Source: Rhodobacterales bacterium (lineage in GTDB: Bacteria; Pseudomonadota; Alphaproteobacteria; Rhodobacterales; Rhodobacteraceae). From it: a stretch of 12,333 nucleotides of DNA. The notes beneath the pieces were generated by a model. That model was not told the origin of the DNA. It made no database searches and worked only from the letters and a program-made list of their open reading frames with translations. Both the position numbers and the translations under genes were made by a program. Shown here one piece after another: positions 5,556-12,333 of the stretch (its first letter is position 1; every line of letters begins with the position of its first letter). Location of the stretch: positions 1-12,333 of the forward strand of contig JAACVA010000166.1 of assembly GCA_009992615.1 (NCBI GenBank), given 5' to 3'.

Positions 5556-6065
5556 ATGGCCGAATTTCCCACGACCTTCGACAAAGATGCGCTGATCCGC
5601 TGTGCGCGGGGCGAATTGTTTGGCCCCGGCAACGCGCAACTGCCCCTGCCCCCCATGCTGATGATGGACCGGATCACTGATATTTCAGGCGACGGCGGTG
5701 CCCACGGCAAGGGCCATGTGGTGGCCGAGTTCGACATCTCGCCCGACCTGTGGTTCTTTGACTGCCACTTTCCCGGCAACCCGATCATGCCGGGCTGTCT
5801 GGGCCTTGACGGGCTGTGGCAGCTGACCGGCTTCAATCTGGGCTGGCGCGGCTGGCAGGGGCGCGGTTATGCCTTGGGTGTGGGCGAGGTAAAACTGACC
5901 GGTATGGTGCGCCCCGACCGCAATTTGCTGACCTACAGGATCGACTTCACCAAGGCGCTGCAAACCCGTCGCCTGACCATGGGCGTGGCCGACGGCATCG
6001 TCGAGGCCGATGGCGAGGTGATCTATGTCGTCAAGGACATGAAAGTTGCGCTGAGCGAGAGCTGA
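5556..6065 (+). CDS. fabA: 3-hydroxydecanoyl-ACP dehydratase/isomerase FabA
   Basis: This is a 169-residue protein, close to the 172 of E. coli FabA. The ATG at 5556 is preceded by GAGGGGG at good spacing; the longer open frame from 5454 reads into the promoter. The active-site block FFDCHFPGNPIMPGCLGLDG (67-86) holds the catalytic His71 and Asp85, and PPMLMMDRI (32-40) and WQLTGFNLGWRGWQGRGYA are also typical. FabA dehydrates 3-hydroxydecanoyl-ACP and isomerises the trans-2 product to cis-3-decenoyl-ACP, the branch point to unsaturated fatty acids in the cytosol. Its partner fabB lies 147 bp downstream, with fabI after it, so the three probably share a transcript. The gap shows no clear terminator. 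Confidence 0.97.
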   Translation: MAEFPTTFDKDALIRCARGELFGPGNAQLPLPPMLMMDRITDISGDGGAHGKGHVVAEFDISPDLWFFDCHFPGNPIMPGCLGLDGLWQLTGFNLGWRGWQGRGYALGVGEVKLTGMVRPDRNLLTYRIDFTKALQTRRLTMGVADGIVEADGEVIYVVKDMKVALSES

Positions 6066-6212
6066 CAGGGCGCGGCACCCGCAACCTTGCCACCCTTGCA
6101 CTTCCGCCAACGGTCGCGCTGACACTTTGGTCTGCGCTCCAAGACGCAATCCGGTTGCACAGCGCCCATCCGCTGTCCTAAACAGAGGGCGGGTAAATGA
6201 AGGAGTGCATCC

Positions 6213-7442
6213 ATGCGCCGCGTCGTCATCACCGGTCTGGGGATCGTCTCGTCCATCGGAAACACCACGCCCGAGGTTCTGGCGTCTCTGAAAGCAGGCA
6301 AAAGCGGCATTGTCGCAAGCCCGGAAATGGCGGAACACGGATTCCGCAGCCGGGTGGCCGGCACCCTGAAAATCGATGTGGCCGATCATGTGGATAAGCG
6401 CAGGCTGCAGTTCATGGGCCCCGGCGCCGCCTATGCCCATATCGCCATGGAACAGGCCATCGCCGATGCCGGACTGGACGAGGCGGATGTGGTAAACCCG
6501 CGCACCGGCCTTGTGGCCGGGTCTGGCGGCCCCAGCACCAGCGCAATGTTGACGGCGCATCAGGTGGTGCTGAATTCCGGCGCGACAAAGCGGATTGGCC
6601 CTTTTGCGGTGCCCAAATGCATGTCCTCGACGATCAGCGCCAATCTTTCCACGGCGTTCAAGATCAAGGGCATCAATTATTCCATCACCTCCGCCTGTTC
6701 CACCTCGCTGCATTGTATCGGCAATGCCGCCGAACAGATCATGATGGGCAAGCAGGACGTGATGTTCGCGGGCGGTGGCGAAGAACTGGACTGGACGCTG
6801 TCCTGCCTGTTCGACGCCATGGGCGCGATGAGCAGCAAATTCAATGACACCCCCGATCAGGCCAGCCGCGCCTTTGACGCCAATCGTGACGGGTTCGTCA
6901 TTTCGGGCGGCGGCGGCATTGTGGTGCTTGAGGAACTGGAACGCGCCAAGGCACGCGGCGCGCATATCTACGCCGAAATCACCGGCTATGCCGCCACATC
7001 CGACGGGCATGACATGGTGGCACCGTCGGGCGAAGGCGGTGAACGGGCGATGCGCATCGCCCTGTCCACCCTGCCCGAGGGGCGCAAGGTTGGATATATC
7101 AACGCCCATGGCACCAGCACTCCGGTGGGTGACGTGGGCGAAATCGAGGCCGTGCGCCGGGTGTTCGGCGTGGGGTCCACCCCGCCGGTCAGCAGCACCA
7201 AATCCATGACCGGCCATGCCCAGGGTGCGGCGGGCGCGCTTGAAACCATTTTCTGCCTGCTGATGCTGAAACACGATTTCATCGCGCCCTCGATCAACGT
7301 GCACACCCTCGACCCGGCGCTCAACGCCGACGAAATCGCCACCGAACTGGCGGAAAACGCCGGGCTGGACACGGTCATGACCAACAGCTTCGGCTTTGGC
7401 GGCACCAACGGTTCGATGCTGTTGTCGAAATATCTGGGGTAA
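6213..7442 (+). CDS. fabB: 3-oxoacyl-ACP synthase I (FabB)
   Basis: This is a 409-residue beta-ketoacyl-ACP synthase. The ATG at 6213 follows AAGGAG by 7 bases. The catalytic Cys162 lies in TSACSTSLHC, His299 in INAHGTSTPVGD and His335 in KSMTGHAQGAAG with Lys330 just before, giving the Cys-His-His set of FabB/FabF enzymes. NSFGFGGTNGS near the C-terminus is the usual glycine-rich loop. Position after fabA and overall resemblance favour FabB over FabF. The enzyme condenses malonyl-ACP with acyl-ACP and elongates the cis-3-decenoyl-ACP made by FabA, so the pair commits carbon to cis-vaccenate-type lipids. It ends 4 bases before the fabI start. Confidence 0.96.
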   Translation: MRRVVITGLGIVSSIGNTTPEVLASLKAGKSGIVASPEMAEHGFRSRVAGTLKIDVADHVDKRRLQFMGPGAAYAHIAMEQAIADAGLDEADVVNPRTGLVAGSGGPSTSAMLTAHQVVLNSGATKRIGPFAVPKCMSSTISANLSTAFKIKGINYSITSACSTSLHCIGNAAEQIMMGKQDVMFAGGGEELDWTLSCLFDAMGAMSSKFNDTPDQASRAFDANRDGFVISGGGGIVVLEELERAKARGAHIYAEITGYAATSDGHDMVAPSGEGGERAMRIALSTLPEGRKVGYINAHGTSTPVGDVGEIEAVRRVFGVGSTPPVSSTKSMTGHAQGAAGALETIFCLLMLKHDFIAPSINVHTLDPALNADEIATELAENAGLDTVMTNSFGFGGTNGSMLLSKYLG

Positions 7443-7446
7443 ATGC

Positions 7447-8232
7447 ATGTTCGATCTTACCGGCAAACGCGGCCTGATCATGGGCGTCGCGAACGACCGT
7501 TCCATCGCCTGGGGCATTGCGTCGGCCATGGCGGAGGCGGGGGCCGACTTGGCCTTCACCTATCAAGGCGAAGCGTTCGGCAAGCGGGTCGAGCCGCTGG
7601 CCGCTTCGGTGGACAGCACCCTGCTGGTCGATGTGGATGTCAGCGACGACGCATCGCTGGATGCGGCCTTTGCCAGGCTTGCAGTGGAATGGGAAACGAT
7701 TGATTTCCTCGTCCATGCCATTGCCTTTTCCGACAAAGCCGAACTGACCGGCCGGTTCATCAACACCAGTCGCGAGAATTTCAAGAATTCCTTGGCAATC
7801 TCCTGTTACAGCTTCATCGACGTGGCCCGCCGCGCCGCGCCGCTGATGGCGAACGGCGGCACATTGCTGACCCTGACCTATCAGGGGTCAAACCGCGTCA
7901 CGCCGTATTACAACGTCATGGGCGTGGCCAAGGCGGCGCTGGAATCCTCTGTACGGTATCTTGCGAATGATCTGGGCCCCGACGGCATCCGGGTGAACGC
8001 CATTTCGCCCGGGCCGATGAAAACACTGGCCGGGGCAGCGATCGGTGGGGCACGCAAGACGTTCAAGCACACCGATGCCAACGCGCCCCTGCGCAGCAAT
8101 GCCACACTTGCGGCGGTGGGCGGCACCGCCGTTTACCTTGCCTCGGATGCGGGCGCCTGCACCACGGGCGAAATCATCCGCGTCGATGGCGGCTATCACG
8201 TTCTTGGAATGCCGCAGCCCGAAAACCTGTAG
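7447..8232 (+). CDS. fabI: Enoyl-ACP reductase (NADH) FabI
   Basis: This is a 261-residue short-chain-dehydrogenase-type reductase, one residue shorter than E. coli FabI. The ATG at 7447 lies 4 bases after the fabB stop with only a weak GGGG upstream, so translation is probably coupled to fabB. Residues 1-22 (GKRGLIMGVANDRSIAWG) form the NAD-binding start. The catalytic Tyr155-x6-Lys162 pair is in YYNVMGVAK, and NAISPGPMKTLA follows at 179-190. It reduces trans-2-enoyl-ACP to acyl-ACP, closing each elongation cycle. Residue 93 is Ala (HAIAF), where E. coli has Gly93; changes at that position in E. coli alter sensitivity to triclosan and diazaborines, so inhibitor response here may differ. Confidence 0.96.
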   Translation: MFDLTGKRGLIMGVANDRSIAWGIASAMAEAGADLAFTYQGEAFGKRVEPLAASVDSTLLVDVDVSDDASLDAAFARLAVEWETIDFLVHAIAFSDKAELTGRFINTSRENFKNSLAISCYSFIDVARRAAPLMANGGTLLTLTYQGSNRVTPYYNVMGVAKAALESSVRYLANDLGPDGIRVNAISPGPMKTLAGAAIGGARKTFKHTDANAPLRSNATLAAVGGTAVYLASDAGACTTGEIIRVDGGYHVLGMPQPENL

Positions 8233-8298
8233 AACCGGCCCAAGGCACCCCGCGTGGCGTTCAGATCATGCCCCACCCCAAATCCATGGAACCGGCTC

Positions 8299-8326
8299 TT
8301 GGGCTTCTTCTTTGCCCAAATACTCA
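8299..8326. repeat. Intergenic inverted-repeat element of Rhodobacterales type
   Basis: A 6-bp stem TTGGGC (8300-8305) and GCCCAA (8315-8320) with loop TTCTTCTTT is followed by ATACTC and a run of seven A residues. I recall very similar GCCCAAATACTC-type sequences in many copies between genes of Rhodobacteraceae, often at gene ends. It follows fabI by 67 bases. The lack of a T tract on the + strand argues against a standard intrinsic terminator. Confidence 0.4.
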
Positions 8327-8349
8327 AAAAAATCTGACCGCCGCGAAAA

Positions 8350-8374
8350 GCCGGGGCAACGGCGCCACCCCGGC
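8350..8374. terminator. Candidate bidirectional hairpin between fabI and the FKBP gene
   Basis: GCCGGGG (8350-8356) and CCCCGGC (8368-8374) form a perfect 7-bp GC-rich stem with an 11-base loop, located between convergent genes 23 bases past the FKBP stop. It has no clear T tract on either side, so termination is likely by position rather than proven by form. Confidence 0.4.
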
Positions 8375-8397
8375 GTGATGATTTGGCCTTGGCGCGC

Positions 8398-8826
8398 TCA
8401 AGCGACCGCTACGATCGACACCGCAAAGGTCAGATCCTTGCCAGCCAGGGGGTGGTTCGCGTCCAGCGTCACCGCCTCGTCGTTTACATCGGCGATCACC
8501 ACCGGCACGGTCTGGCCATCGGGTGTCTGCACCTGCAACTGCGTGCCCACTTCGGTGGGGATATGATCAGGGAACTGGGCGCGGGGCACCGCCTGAACAC
8601 GCTCGGGGTGGTGGGCGCCATAAGCCTCTTGCGCCGGGATCGTCACGGTCTTTTCCTCACCGACGGTCATGCCGGCCACTGCGGCGTCCAGCCCCGGGAT
8701 GATCTGCCCGGACCCCACTTCAAAGCTCAGTGGATCGCGGCCCTGGGAACTGTCGAAGACGGTGCCATCCTCCAGCGAGCCGGTATAGTGCATCTGAACG
8801 GTGTTGCCTGGCTGTGCTGCGGTCAT
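8398..8826 (-). CDS. FKBP-type peptidyl-prolyl cis-trans isomerase, SlyD-like
   Basis: This is a 142-residue protein whose ATG at 8826 is preceded by AAGGA. The FKBP core is visible at VQMHYTGSLEDGTVFDSS (10-27), GSGQIIPGLD (38-47) and AYGAHHPE (68-75). The chain-binding insert-in-flap domain of SlyD follows at about 71-120, and LDANHPLAGKDLTF (121-134) closes the core. It isomerises X-Pro bonds and acts as a folding helper in the cytosol, since no signal peptide is present. The His/Cys-rich nickel-binding tail of E. coli SlyD is missing, so a nickel role is unlikely. It is a single gene, convergent with fabI and divergent from the dehalogenase gene. Confidence 0.92.
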   Translation of the reverse strand: MTAAQPGNTVQMHYTGSLEDGTVFDSSQGRDPLSFEVGSGQIIPGLDAAVAGMTVGEEKTVTIPAQEAYGAHHPERVQAVPRAQFPDHIPTEVGTQLQVQTPDGQTVPVVIADVNDEAVTLDANHPLAGKDLTFAVSIVAVA

Positions 8827-8987
8827 GGTCTGTCCTTTCCTTCAAAAAATAAGGCGGGCCGAGGGACCGGCGCGCCAATTTCGACATCAGCCTGCCAAAA
8901 TCGACCCGCGCTGTAAACCCCGCCCCCTGCCCTTTCCCTCAACGCGCGGCTGTGCCACCATCCTGGAAAACTGAGAAAGGTGCCTCT

Positions 8988-9665
8988 ATGGCCATCACAA
9001 CCTGCATCTTCGACGCCTACGGCACCCTGTTCGACGTGTCCGCCGCCGCCCGCGCCGCCGCGTCAGAGCCGGGGCACGAAACCCTTGCCGAAATCTGGCC
9101 GAAACTGGCCGCGGACTGGCGCGGCAAACAGTTGCAATACACATGGTTGCGGGCAATCACCGGGGATCACTGTGATTTCTGGCAGGTCACTCGGGATGGC
9201 CTCGATTGGGCACTGGAAGCGGCCCAAATCGACGATCCTGCCCTGCGTGACCGGCTGCTGGCGCTGTATTGGGAACTGGCCGCATTCCCCGAGGTGCCGG
9301 AAGTTCTGGCCGCGCTCAGGGCGCGGGGGCTGACCACCGCAATCCTGTCCAACGGTTCGCCCCCAATGCTGGCGGCGGCGGTGCAATCGGCCGGCCTCGA
9401 ATCACTTCTGGACGACACGCTGTCGGTCGAATCGGTGGGCGTGTTCAAGCCCGATCAACGGGTCTATGACCTTGTCGGCCAGCGGTTCGGCTGTGACCGG
9501 GATGCAGTGCTGTTCGTGTCATCCAACGGCTGGGACGCGGCTGGCGCCGCCGGATACGGCTTTGTCAGCGCATGGGTCAATCGCGCGGGTGATCCGGTCG
9601 ATCGCCTGCCCGCCCGTCCGCATCACATCCTGTCCGACCTGACCGGCATTCCGGGGGTGCTCTGA
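8988..9665 (+). CDS. HAD superfamily, type II L-2-haloacid dehalogenase
   Basis: This is a 225-residue protein starting at the ATG at 8988, with AAAGG 7 bases upstream. The haloacid dehalogenase signature residues are in place: nucleophile Asp9 and Thr13 in FDAYGTLFD, Arg45, Ser121 in LSNGSP, Lys154 in VFKPDQRVY, and Ser179-Asn180 with Asp183 in VSSNGWDAAG. In this family the reaction is hydrolysis of L-2-haloacids to D-2-hydroxyacids through an aspartyl ester. Phosphatase-type HADs lack the SSNxxD layout, so dehalogenase is the better call, but the true substrate may be other than a halogenated acid. Its TGA shares its A with the ATG of the next gene. No clear promoter is seen in the 161-bp divergent gap. 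Confidence 0.85.
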   Translation: MAITTCIFDAYGTLFDVSAAARAAASEPGHETLAEIWPKLAADWRGKQLQYTWLRAITGDHCDFWQVTRDGLDWALEAAQIDDPALRDRLLALYWELAAFPEVPEVLAALRARGLTTAILSNGSPPMLAAAVQSAGLESLLDDTLSVESVGVFKPDQRVYDLVGQRFGCDRDAVLFVSSNGWDAAGAAGYGFVSAWVNRAGDPVDRLPARPHHILSDLTGIPGVL

Positions 9666-10483
9666 TGGCGCAGTTCACCACATCCGACGGAGTTACCCTG
9701 CACTATGACGATCAGGGCAGCGGCGCGCCGATCCTGTGCCTTGCCGGGCTGACCCGCAACGCACTGGATTTCGACTATGTTCTGCCGCACTTGCGCAACA
9801 ATCGGTTGATCCGGCTGGATTATCGCGGGCGCGGTCGGTCGGACCGGGCCGATTGGCACAGCTATACCGTGCCGGTCGAGGCGCGCGATGCGCTGGAACT
9901 GCTCGATCATCTTGACCTGGCCCAAACCGCCATTCTGGGCACATCGCGTGGCGGGCTGATCGCCATGATGCTGGCCGCCACGGCAAAACACCGCCTGACC
10001 GGCGTGGCGCTGAACGACATCGGCCCCGAAATCGCCCCCGAAGGTCTGGCCGCGATCCGTGGCTACATCGGCCGCGATCCGGCGGTGAAAACCCATGCCG
10101 AAGCAGCCGCCATGATGGCACAGCGGATGACCGGCTTTGCCAATGTTTCCGCCAGCCGGTGGGCCGAAGAGGCGGCAAAGCACTTTGTCGCTACCGCAAC
10201 AGGGCTGACGATCACCTATGATCCCGCCTTGGCACGCGCGTTTGACGCCACCGCAGATCAGCCAGCGGCTGATCTCTGGCCGCTGTTCGACGCCATGGCG
10301 GGCCTGCCCCTTGCCCTGATCCGGGGTGCAAATTCCGATCTGTTGACGCGCGCCACCGCCGCCGAAATGCGCCGCCGCCGCCCCGATATGATCTTCGCCT
10401 TGGTGCCTGACCGCGGCCACGTCCCGTTTCTCGACGAACCCGAGGCCATCGCGGCCCTCACCGACTGGAGCGCACAACTTTGA
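9665..10483 (+). CDS. Alpha/beta hydrolase
   Basis: This is a 272-residue alpha/beta-fold hydrolase. The ATG at 9665 overlaps the previous stop by one base (TGATG). The nucleophile elbow is GTSRGG with Ser94, the likely acid is Asp225 in RGANSDLL, and the base is His252 in DRGHVPFLDEP, giving a complete triad. LDYRGRGRSDRAD (51-63) is the usual loop after strand 4. There is no signal peptide, so it acts in the cytosol. Substrate class cannot be read; esters or lactones are typical. Overlaps with the genes on both sides imply one transcript and a shared pathway. Confidence 0.88.
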   Translation: MAQFTTSDGVTLHYDDQGSGAPILCLAGLTRNALDFDYVLPHLRNNRLIRLDYRGRGRSDRADWHSYTVPVEARDALELLDHLDLAQTAILGTSRGGLIAMMLAATAKHRLTGVALNDIGPEIAPEGLAAIRGYIGRDPAVKTHAEAAAMMAQRMTGFANVSASRWAEEAAKHFVATATGLTITYDPALARAFDATADQPAADLWPLFDAMAGLPLALIRGANSDLLTRATAAEMRRRRPDMIFALVPDRGHVPFLDEPEAIAALTDWSAQL

Positions 10484-11451
10484 ACATCGACATGATTGTC
10501 GCCGCCGCCGAACGGGCCAGCGGCCACATCCGCCGCACGCCCCTGCTGGCCTCGCCGTTTCTGGATGACATCGCCGGGCGCCGCGTTTTCGTGAAGGCCG
10601 AATGCCTGCAACACACCGGCAGCTTCAAGGCGCGCGGCGGCTGGTCCGCCGTATCGGCCCTGCCACCCGATCAGCGGGCCAGCGGCGTGATTGCCTATTC
10701 CTCGGGCAACCACGCCCAAGGCGTGGCCCGCGCCGCCCGCGCACATGGCATTCCGGCCGTCATCATCATGCCCGCCGACGCACCGCGCACCAAGATCGAC
10801 AACACCCACGCCCTGGGTGCCGAGGTGGTCTTGTATGACCGCGCCGCCGACGACCGCGACGCCATCGGCGCGCGGCTGGCCGCAGAACGCGGGCTGACCC
10901 TGATCAAACCCTTTGACGACCCACAGGTCATCGCCGGACAAGGCACCGCCGGGCTGGAAATCGCAGAACAGGCGCAGGAATACGACATCGACAGCGCCGA
11001 TGTTCTGGTGTGCTGCGGCGGTGGCGGGCTGACCTCGGGCATTGCCCTTGCGCTTGAGGCGCGTGCGCCCGGCCTGCGCGCCCGCCCCGTGGAACCCGAA
11101 GGTTTCGACGACGTGAAACGCAGCCTGAAATCCGGCACGATCCAACGCAACCCAACCACCGCCGGGTCACTTTGCGATGCCATCGTCACACCCCAACCCG
11201 GAAACCTGACCTTTCCAATCCTGCACCGGTTGTGCGGTCCGGGGCTGAGCGTGACCGACGATCAGGCACTGCACGCCATGGCGCTGGCGTTTCATCGGCT
11301 GAAACTGGTGCTGGAACCGGGCGGCGCCGTGGCGCTGGCGGCGGCGCTGTTCTGCTCTGGCGACGTGGCGGGCGACGCGGTGATCGCCGTCGCCTCTGGC
11401 GGTAACGTCGACGCCAAGGTTTTCGCCATGGCCCTGGCGCGGCATGGCTGA
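10480..11451 (+). CDS. PLP-dependent threonine/serine dehydratase-like enzyme
   Basis: This is a 323-residue fold-type II PLP enzyme. I chose the TTG at 10480, which overlaps the previous stop by 4 bases (TTGA) and has GGAG 8 bases upstream. The next candidate, ATG at 10492, has no ribosome site. The PLP lysine is Lys50 in HTGSFKARGG, SSGNHAQG (74-81) is the substrate loop and CCGGGGLTSG (178-187) holds the phosphate. These are marks of threonine ammonia-lyase and its relatives. There is no C-terminal ACT regulatory domain, so it resembles the short catabolic form rather than biosynthetic IlvA. Related enzymes include serine racemase and the hydroxyectoine-pathway EutB, so the substrate is open. 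Position suggests work with the dehalogenase and hydrolase. Confidence 0.87.
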   Translation: MNIDMIVAAAERASGHIRRTPLLASPFLDDIAGRRVFVKAECLQHTGSFKARGGWSAVSALPPDQRASGVIAYSSGNHAQGVARAARAHGIPAVIIMPADAPRTKIDNTHALGAEVVLYDRAADDRDAIGARLAAERGLTLIKPFDDPQVIAGQGTAGLEIAEQAQEYDIDSADVLVCCGGGGLTSGIALALEARAPGLRARPVEPEGFDDVKRSLKSGTIQRNPTTAGSLCDAIVTPQPGNLTFPILHRLCGPGLSVTDDQALHAMALAFHRLKLVLEPGGAVALAAALFCSGDVAGDAVIAVASGGNVDAKVFAMALARHG

Positions 11452-11564
11452 CATCGGGCCTGGTTGCCCCCGCCGATCAGTTTTCCCGCCAAAGCTCTGA
11501 CGCAGCCACGGCTTGCTTGGGCGCCGCGCCGTCGCCGCTTGCATCCCATGCGGCCAAGATCCCA

Positions 11565-11580
11565 TATAATGACGGAAGGA
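11565..11580 (+). promoter_or_regulatory. Ribosome site and possible -10 element before the pcaD-like gene
   Basis: GGAAGGA (11574-11580) is a strong ribosome site 6 bases before the ATG at 11587. A perfect TATAAT (11565-11570) lies just before it, but a start of transcription from it would cut the ribosome site and no -35 is correctly spaced. TTGCAT is 20 bases away. The ribosome site is real; the promoter is doubtful. Confidence 0.3.
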
Positions 11581-11586
11581 TGCCCT

Positions 11587-12333
11587 ATGACCATCGCGCG
11601 CCTGAACGATCTGAACATTCACTACCGCATTGATGGCCCGGCCGATGGCACCCCCGTGGTCTTTGCCAATGCCCTCGGAACCGACATGCGGCTGTGGGAC
11701 GCCATTCTGCCGCTATTGCCCAAGGGTTTGAAGATCATCCGCTATGACAAACGCGGCCACGGCCTGAGCGACGCGCCTGTCGCCCCCTATGCCATGGGGG
11801 CCCTCGTGGGCGATGCCGAACGCCTGCTGGATCATCTGGAGGTCCGCGATTGTGTCTTCGTGGGGCTGTCGATCGGCGGGATGATCGCCCAGGGGCTGGC
11901 GGTGAAACGGTTGGACCTCGTGCGCGCCATGGTGCTGTCGAACACAGCCGCGCGGATCGGTACACCGCAGATCTGGGACGACCGGATTGCAGCGGTGCGC
12001 GCAGGCGGGATCGGCTCATTGGCCGACGCGGTGTTGCAACGCTGGTTCTCTAAAAGATTCCGCGATACGCCCGATCTGGTACAATGGCGCCACATGCTCA
12101 CCCGCACTCCGGCAGAGGGTTATATCGGATGCAGCGCCGCGATTTCGGGCACCGATTTCATGACCACGACCGCCACCCTCACGCTGCCCACCCTTGTCAT
12201 CGCCGGATCGGAAGATGGCGCAACCCCGGCCGACCTCGTGCGCGAAACCGCCGATCTGATCCGTGGCGCGCAGTTTCATCTGATTCGTGGTGCAGGCCAC
12301 CTGCCCTGCGTTGAAAAACCCATCGAATACGCA
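11587..12333 (+). CDS. pcaD: 3-oxoadipate enol-lactonase, PcaD-like (3' end outside window)
   Basis: The frame opens at the ATG at 11587 and runs without stop to the window edge, giving 249 residues of a family that is about 260 long, so little is missing. The alpha/beta hydrolase triad is Ser95 in GLSIGG, Asp210 in AGSEDGATP and His238 in GAGHLPCVEKP. YDKRGHGLSD (53-62) and MVLSNTAARIGTPQIWDDRI are strongly typical of beta-ketoadipate enol-lactone hydrolases. The reaction turns 3-oxoadipate enol-lactone into 3-oxoadipate in aromatic (protocatechuate/catechol) breakdown. Other pca genes would be expected to the right. The 135-bp gap after the dehydratase gene suggests a separate unit, but same-strand readthrough is possible. 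Confidence 0.85.
   Translation, partial: MTIARLNDLNIHYRIDGPADGTPVVFANALGTDMRLWDAILPLLPKGLKIIRYDKRGHGLSDAPVAPYAMGALVGDAERLLDHLEVRDCVFVGLSIGGMIAQGLAVKRLDLVRAMVLSNTAARIGTPQIWDDRIAAVRAGGIGSLADAVLQRWFSKRFRDTPDLVQWRHMLTRTPAEGYIGCSAAISGTDFMTTTATLTLPTLVIAGSEDGATPADLVRETADLIRGAQFHLIRGAGHLPCVEKPIEYA

Noticed and set aside
6155..6183. Possible separate promoter for fabB (TTGCAC, 17 bases, CTAAAC)
   Set aside because: Only three and two bases match the consensus hexamers; spacing alone is not enough.
5685..7559. 624-codon open frame on the - strand across fabA and fabB
   Set aside because: It is antisense to two fully motif-supported genes, has a composition typical of GC-rich mirror frames (many His, Gly, Arg, Ala) and no family resemblance.
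9040..9062. GCC-rich run in the dehalogenase gene as a simple repeat
   Set aside because: It encodes an ordinary Ala/Arg stretch with synonymous variation and is explained by codon use.
9623..10477. 284-codon - strand frame opposite the alpha/beta hydrolase
   Set aside because: Mirror frame of high-GC coding DNA, without motifs.
10258..11145. 295-codon - strand frame opposite the hydrolase and dehydratase genes
   Set aside because: Antisense shadow of well-supported genes with all catalytic motifs on the + strand.
11456..11470. GGGC/GCCC hairpin after the dehydratase gene as a terminator
   Set aside because: Only a 4-bp stem with no T tract directly after it.

Overview
The window looks like a chromosomal segment of a GC-rich alphaproteobacterium, most probably a member of the Rhodobacteraceae (Roseobacter/Rhodobacter group). 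The reasons are high third-position GC, an Irr-type Fur regulator divergent from a fabA-fabB-fabI cluster, a DUF411/CopA copper pair, and recurring short intergenic hairpins of a kind I recall from that family. The taxonomic call rests on gene content and protein resemblance, not on a search.

Region 1 (1-2982) is a metal-handling locus. It holds the C-terminal third of a Cu(I) P1B-type ATPase and a secreted DUF411 protein on the + strand. Convergent to them, on the - strand, are a CsoR-family metal-sensing repressor and an MFS exporter with a His-rich tail. A GC-tract palindrome just upstream of the repressor is a good operator candidate.

Region 2 (about 2983-5000) is a decay zone and the most unusual part of the window. 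A His-rich-type membrane protein gene is cut off exactly at the terminal repeat of an IS3-family remnant. The inner edge of that remnant abuts a rhodanese pseudogene with two in-frame stop codons. Next come an apparently intact DUF2798 membrane protein, an in-frame fusion of a permease N-terminus to a thioredoxin-like C-terminus that looks like the product of a deletion, an intact ArsR-type regulator, and an unidentified coding remnant. The four - strand genes (ArsR, permease/thioredoxin, DUF2798, rhodanese) appear to have been one thiol/metalloid operon that lost most of its working parts.

Region 3 (5000-8232) holds irr (-) and, divergently, fabA, fabB and fabI (+). FabA and FabB form the anaerobic unsaturated fatty acid branch and FabI is the enoyl-ACP reductase of the elongation cycle. 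All catalytic residues I looked for are present.

Region 4 (8398-12333) starts with a SlyD-like FKBP prolyl isomerase (-). Divergent from it is a tightly coupled trio (+): L-2-haloacid dehalogenase, alpha/beta hydrolase and a PLP-dependent threonine-dehydratase-like enzyme, joined by 1-bp and 4-bp overlaps. After a 135-bp gap comes the start of a 3-oxoadipate enol-lactonase (pcaD-like) gene, which runs off the right edge. I see no RNA genes, CRISPR array or prophage. I do not see a clearly new biological system; the strongest leads are the deletion fusion, the IS-bounded scar and the conserved-looking catabolic trio.
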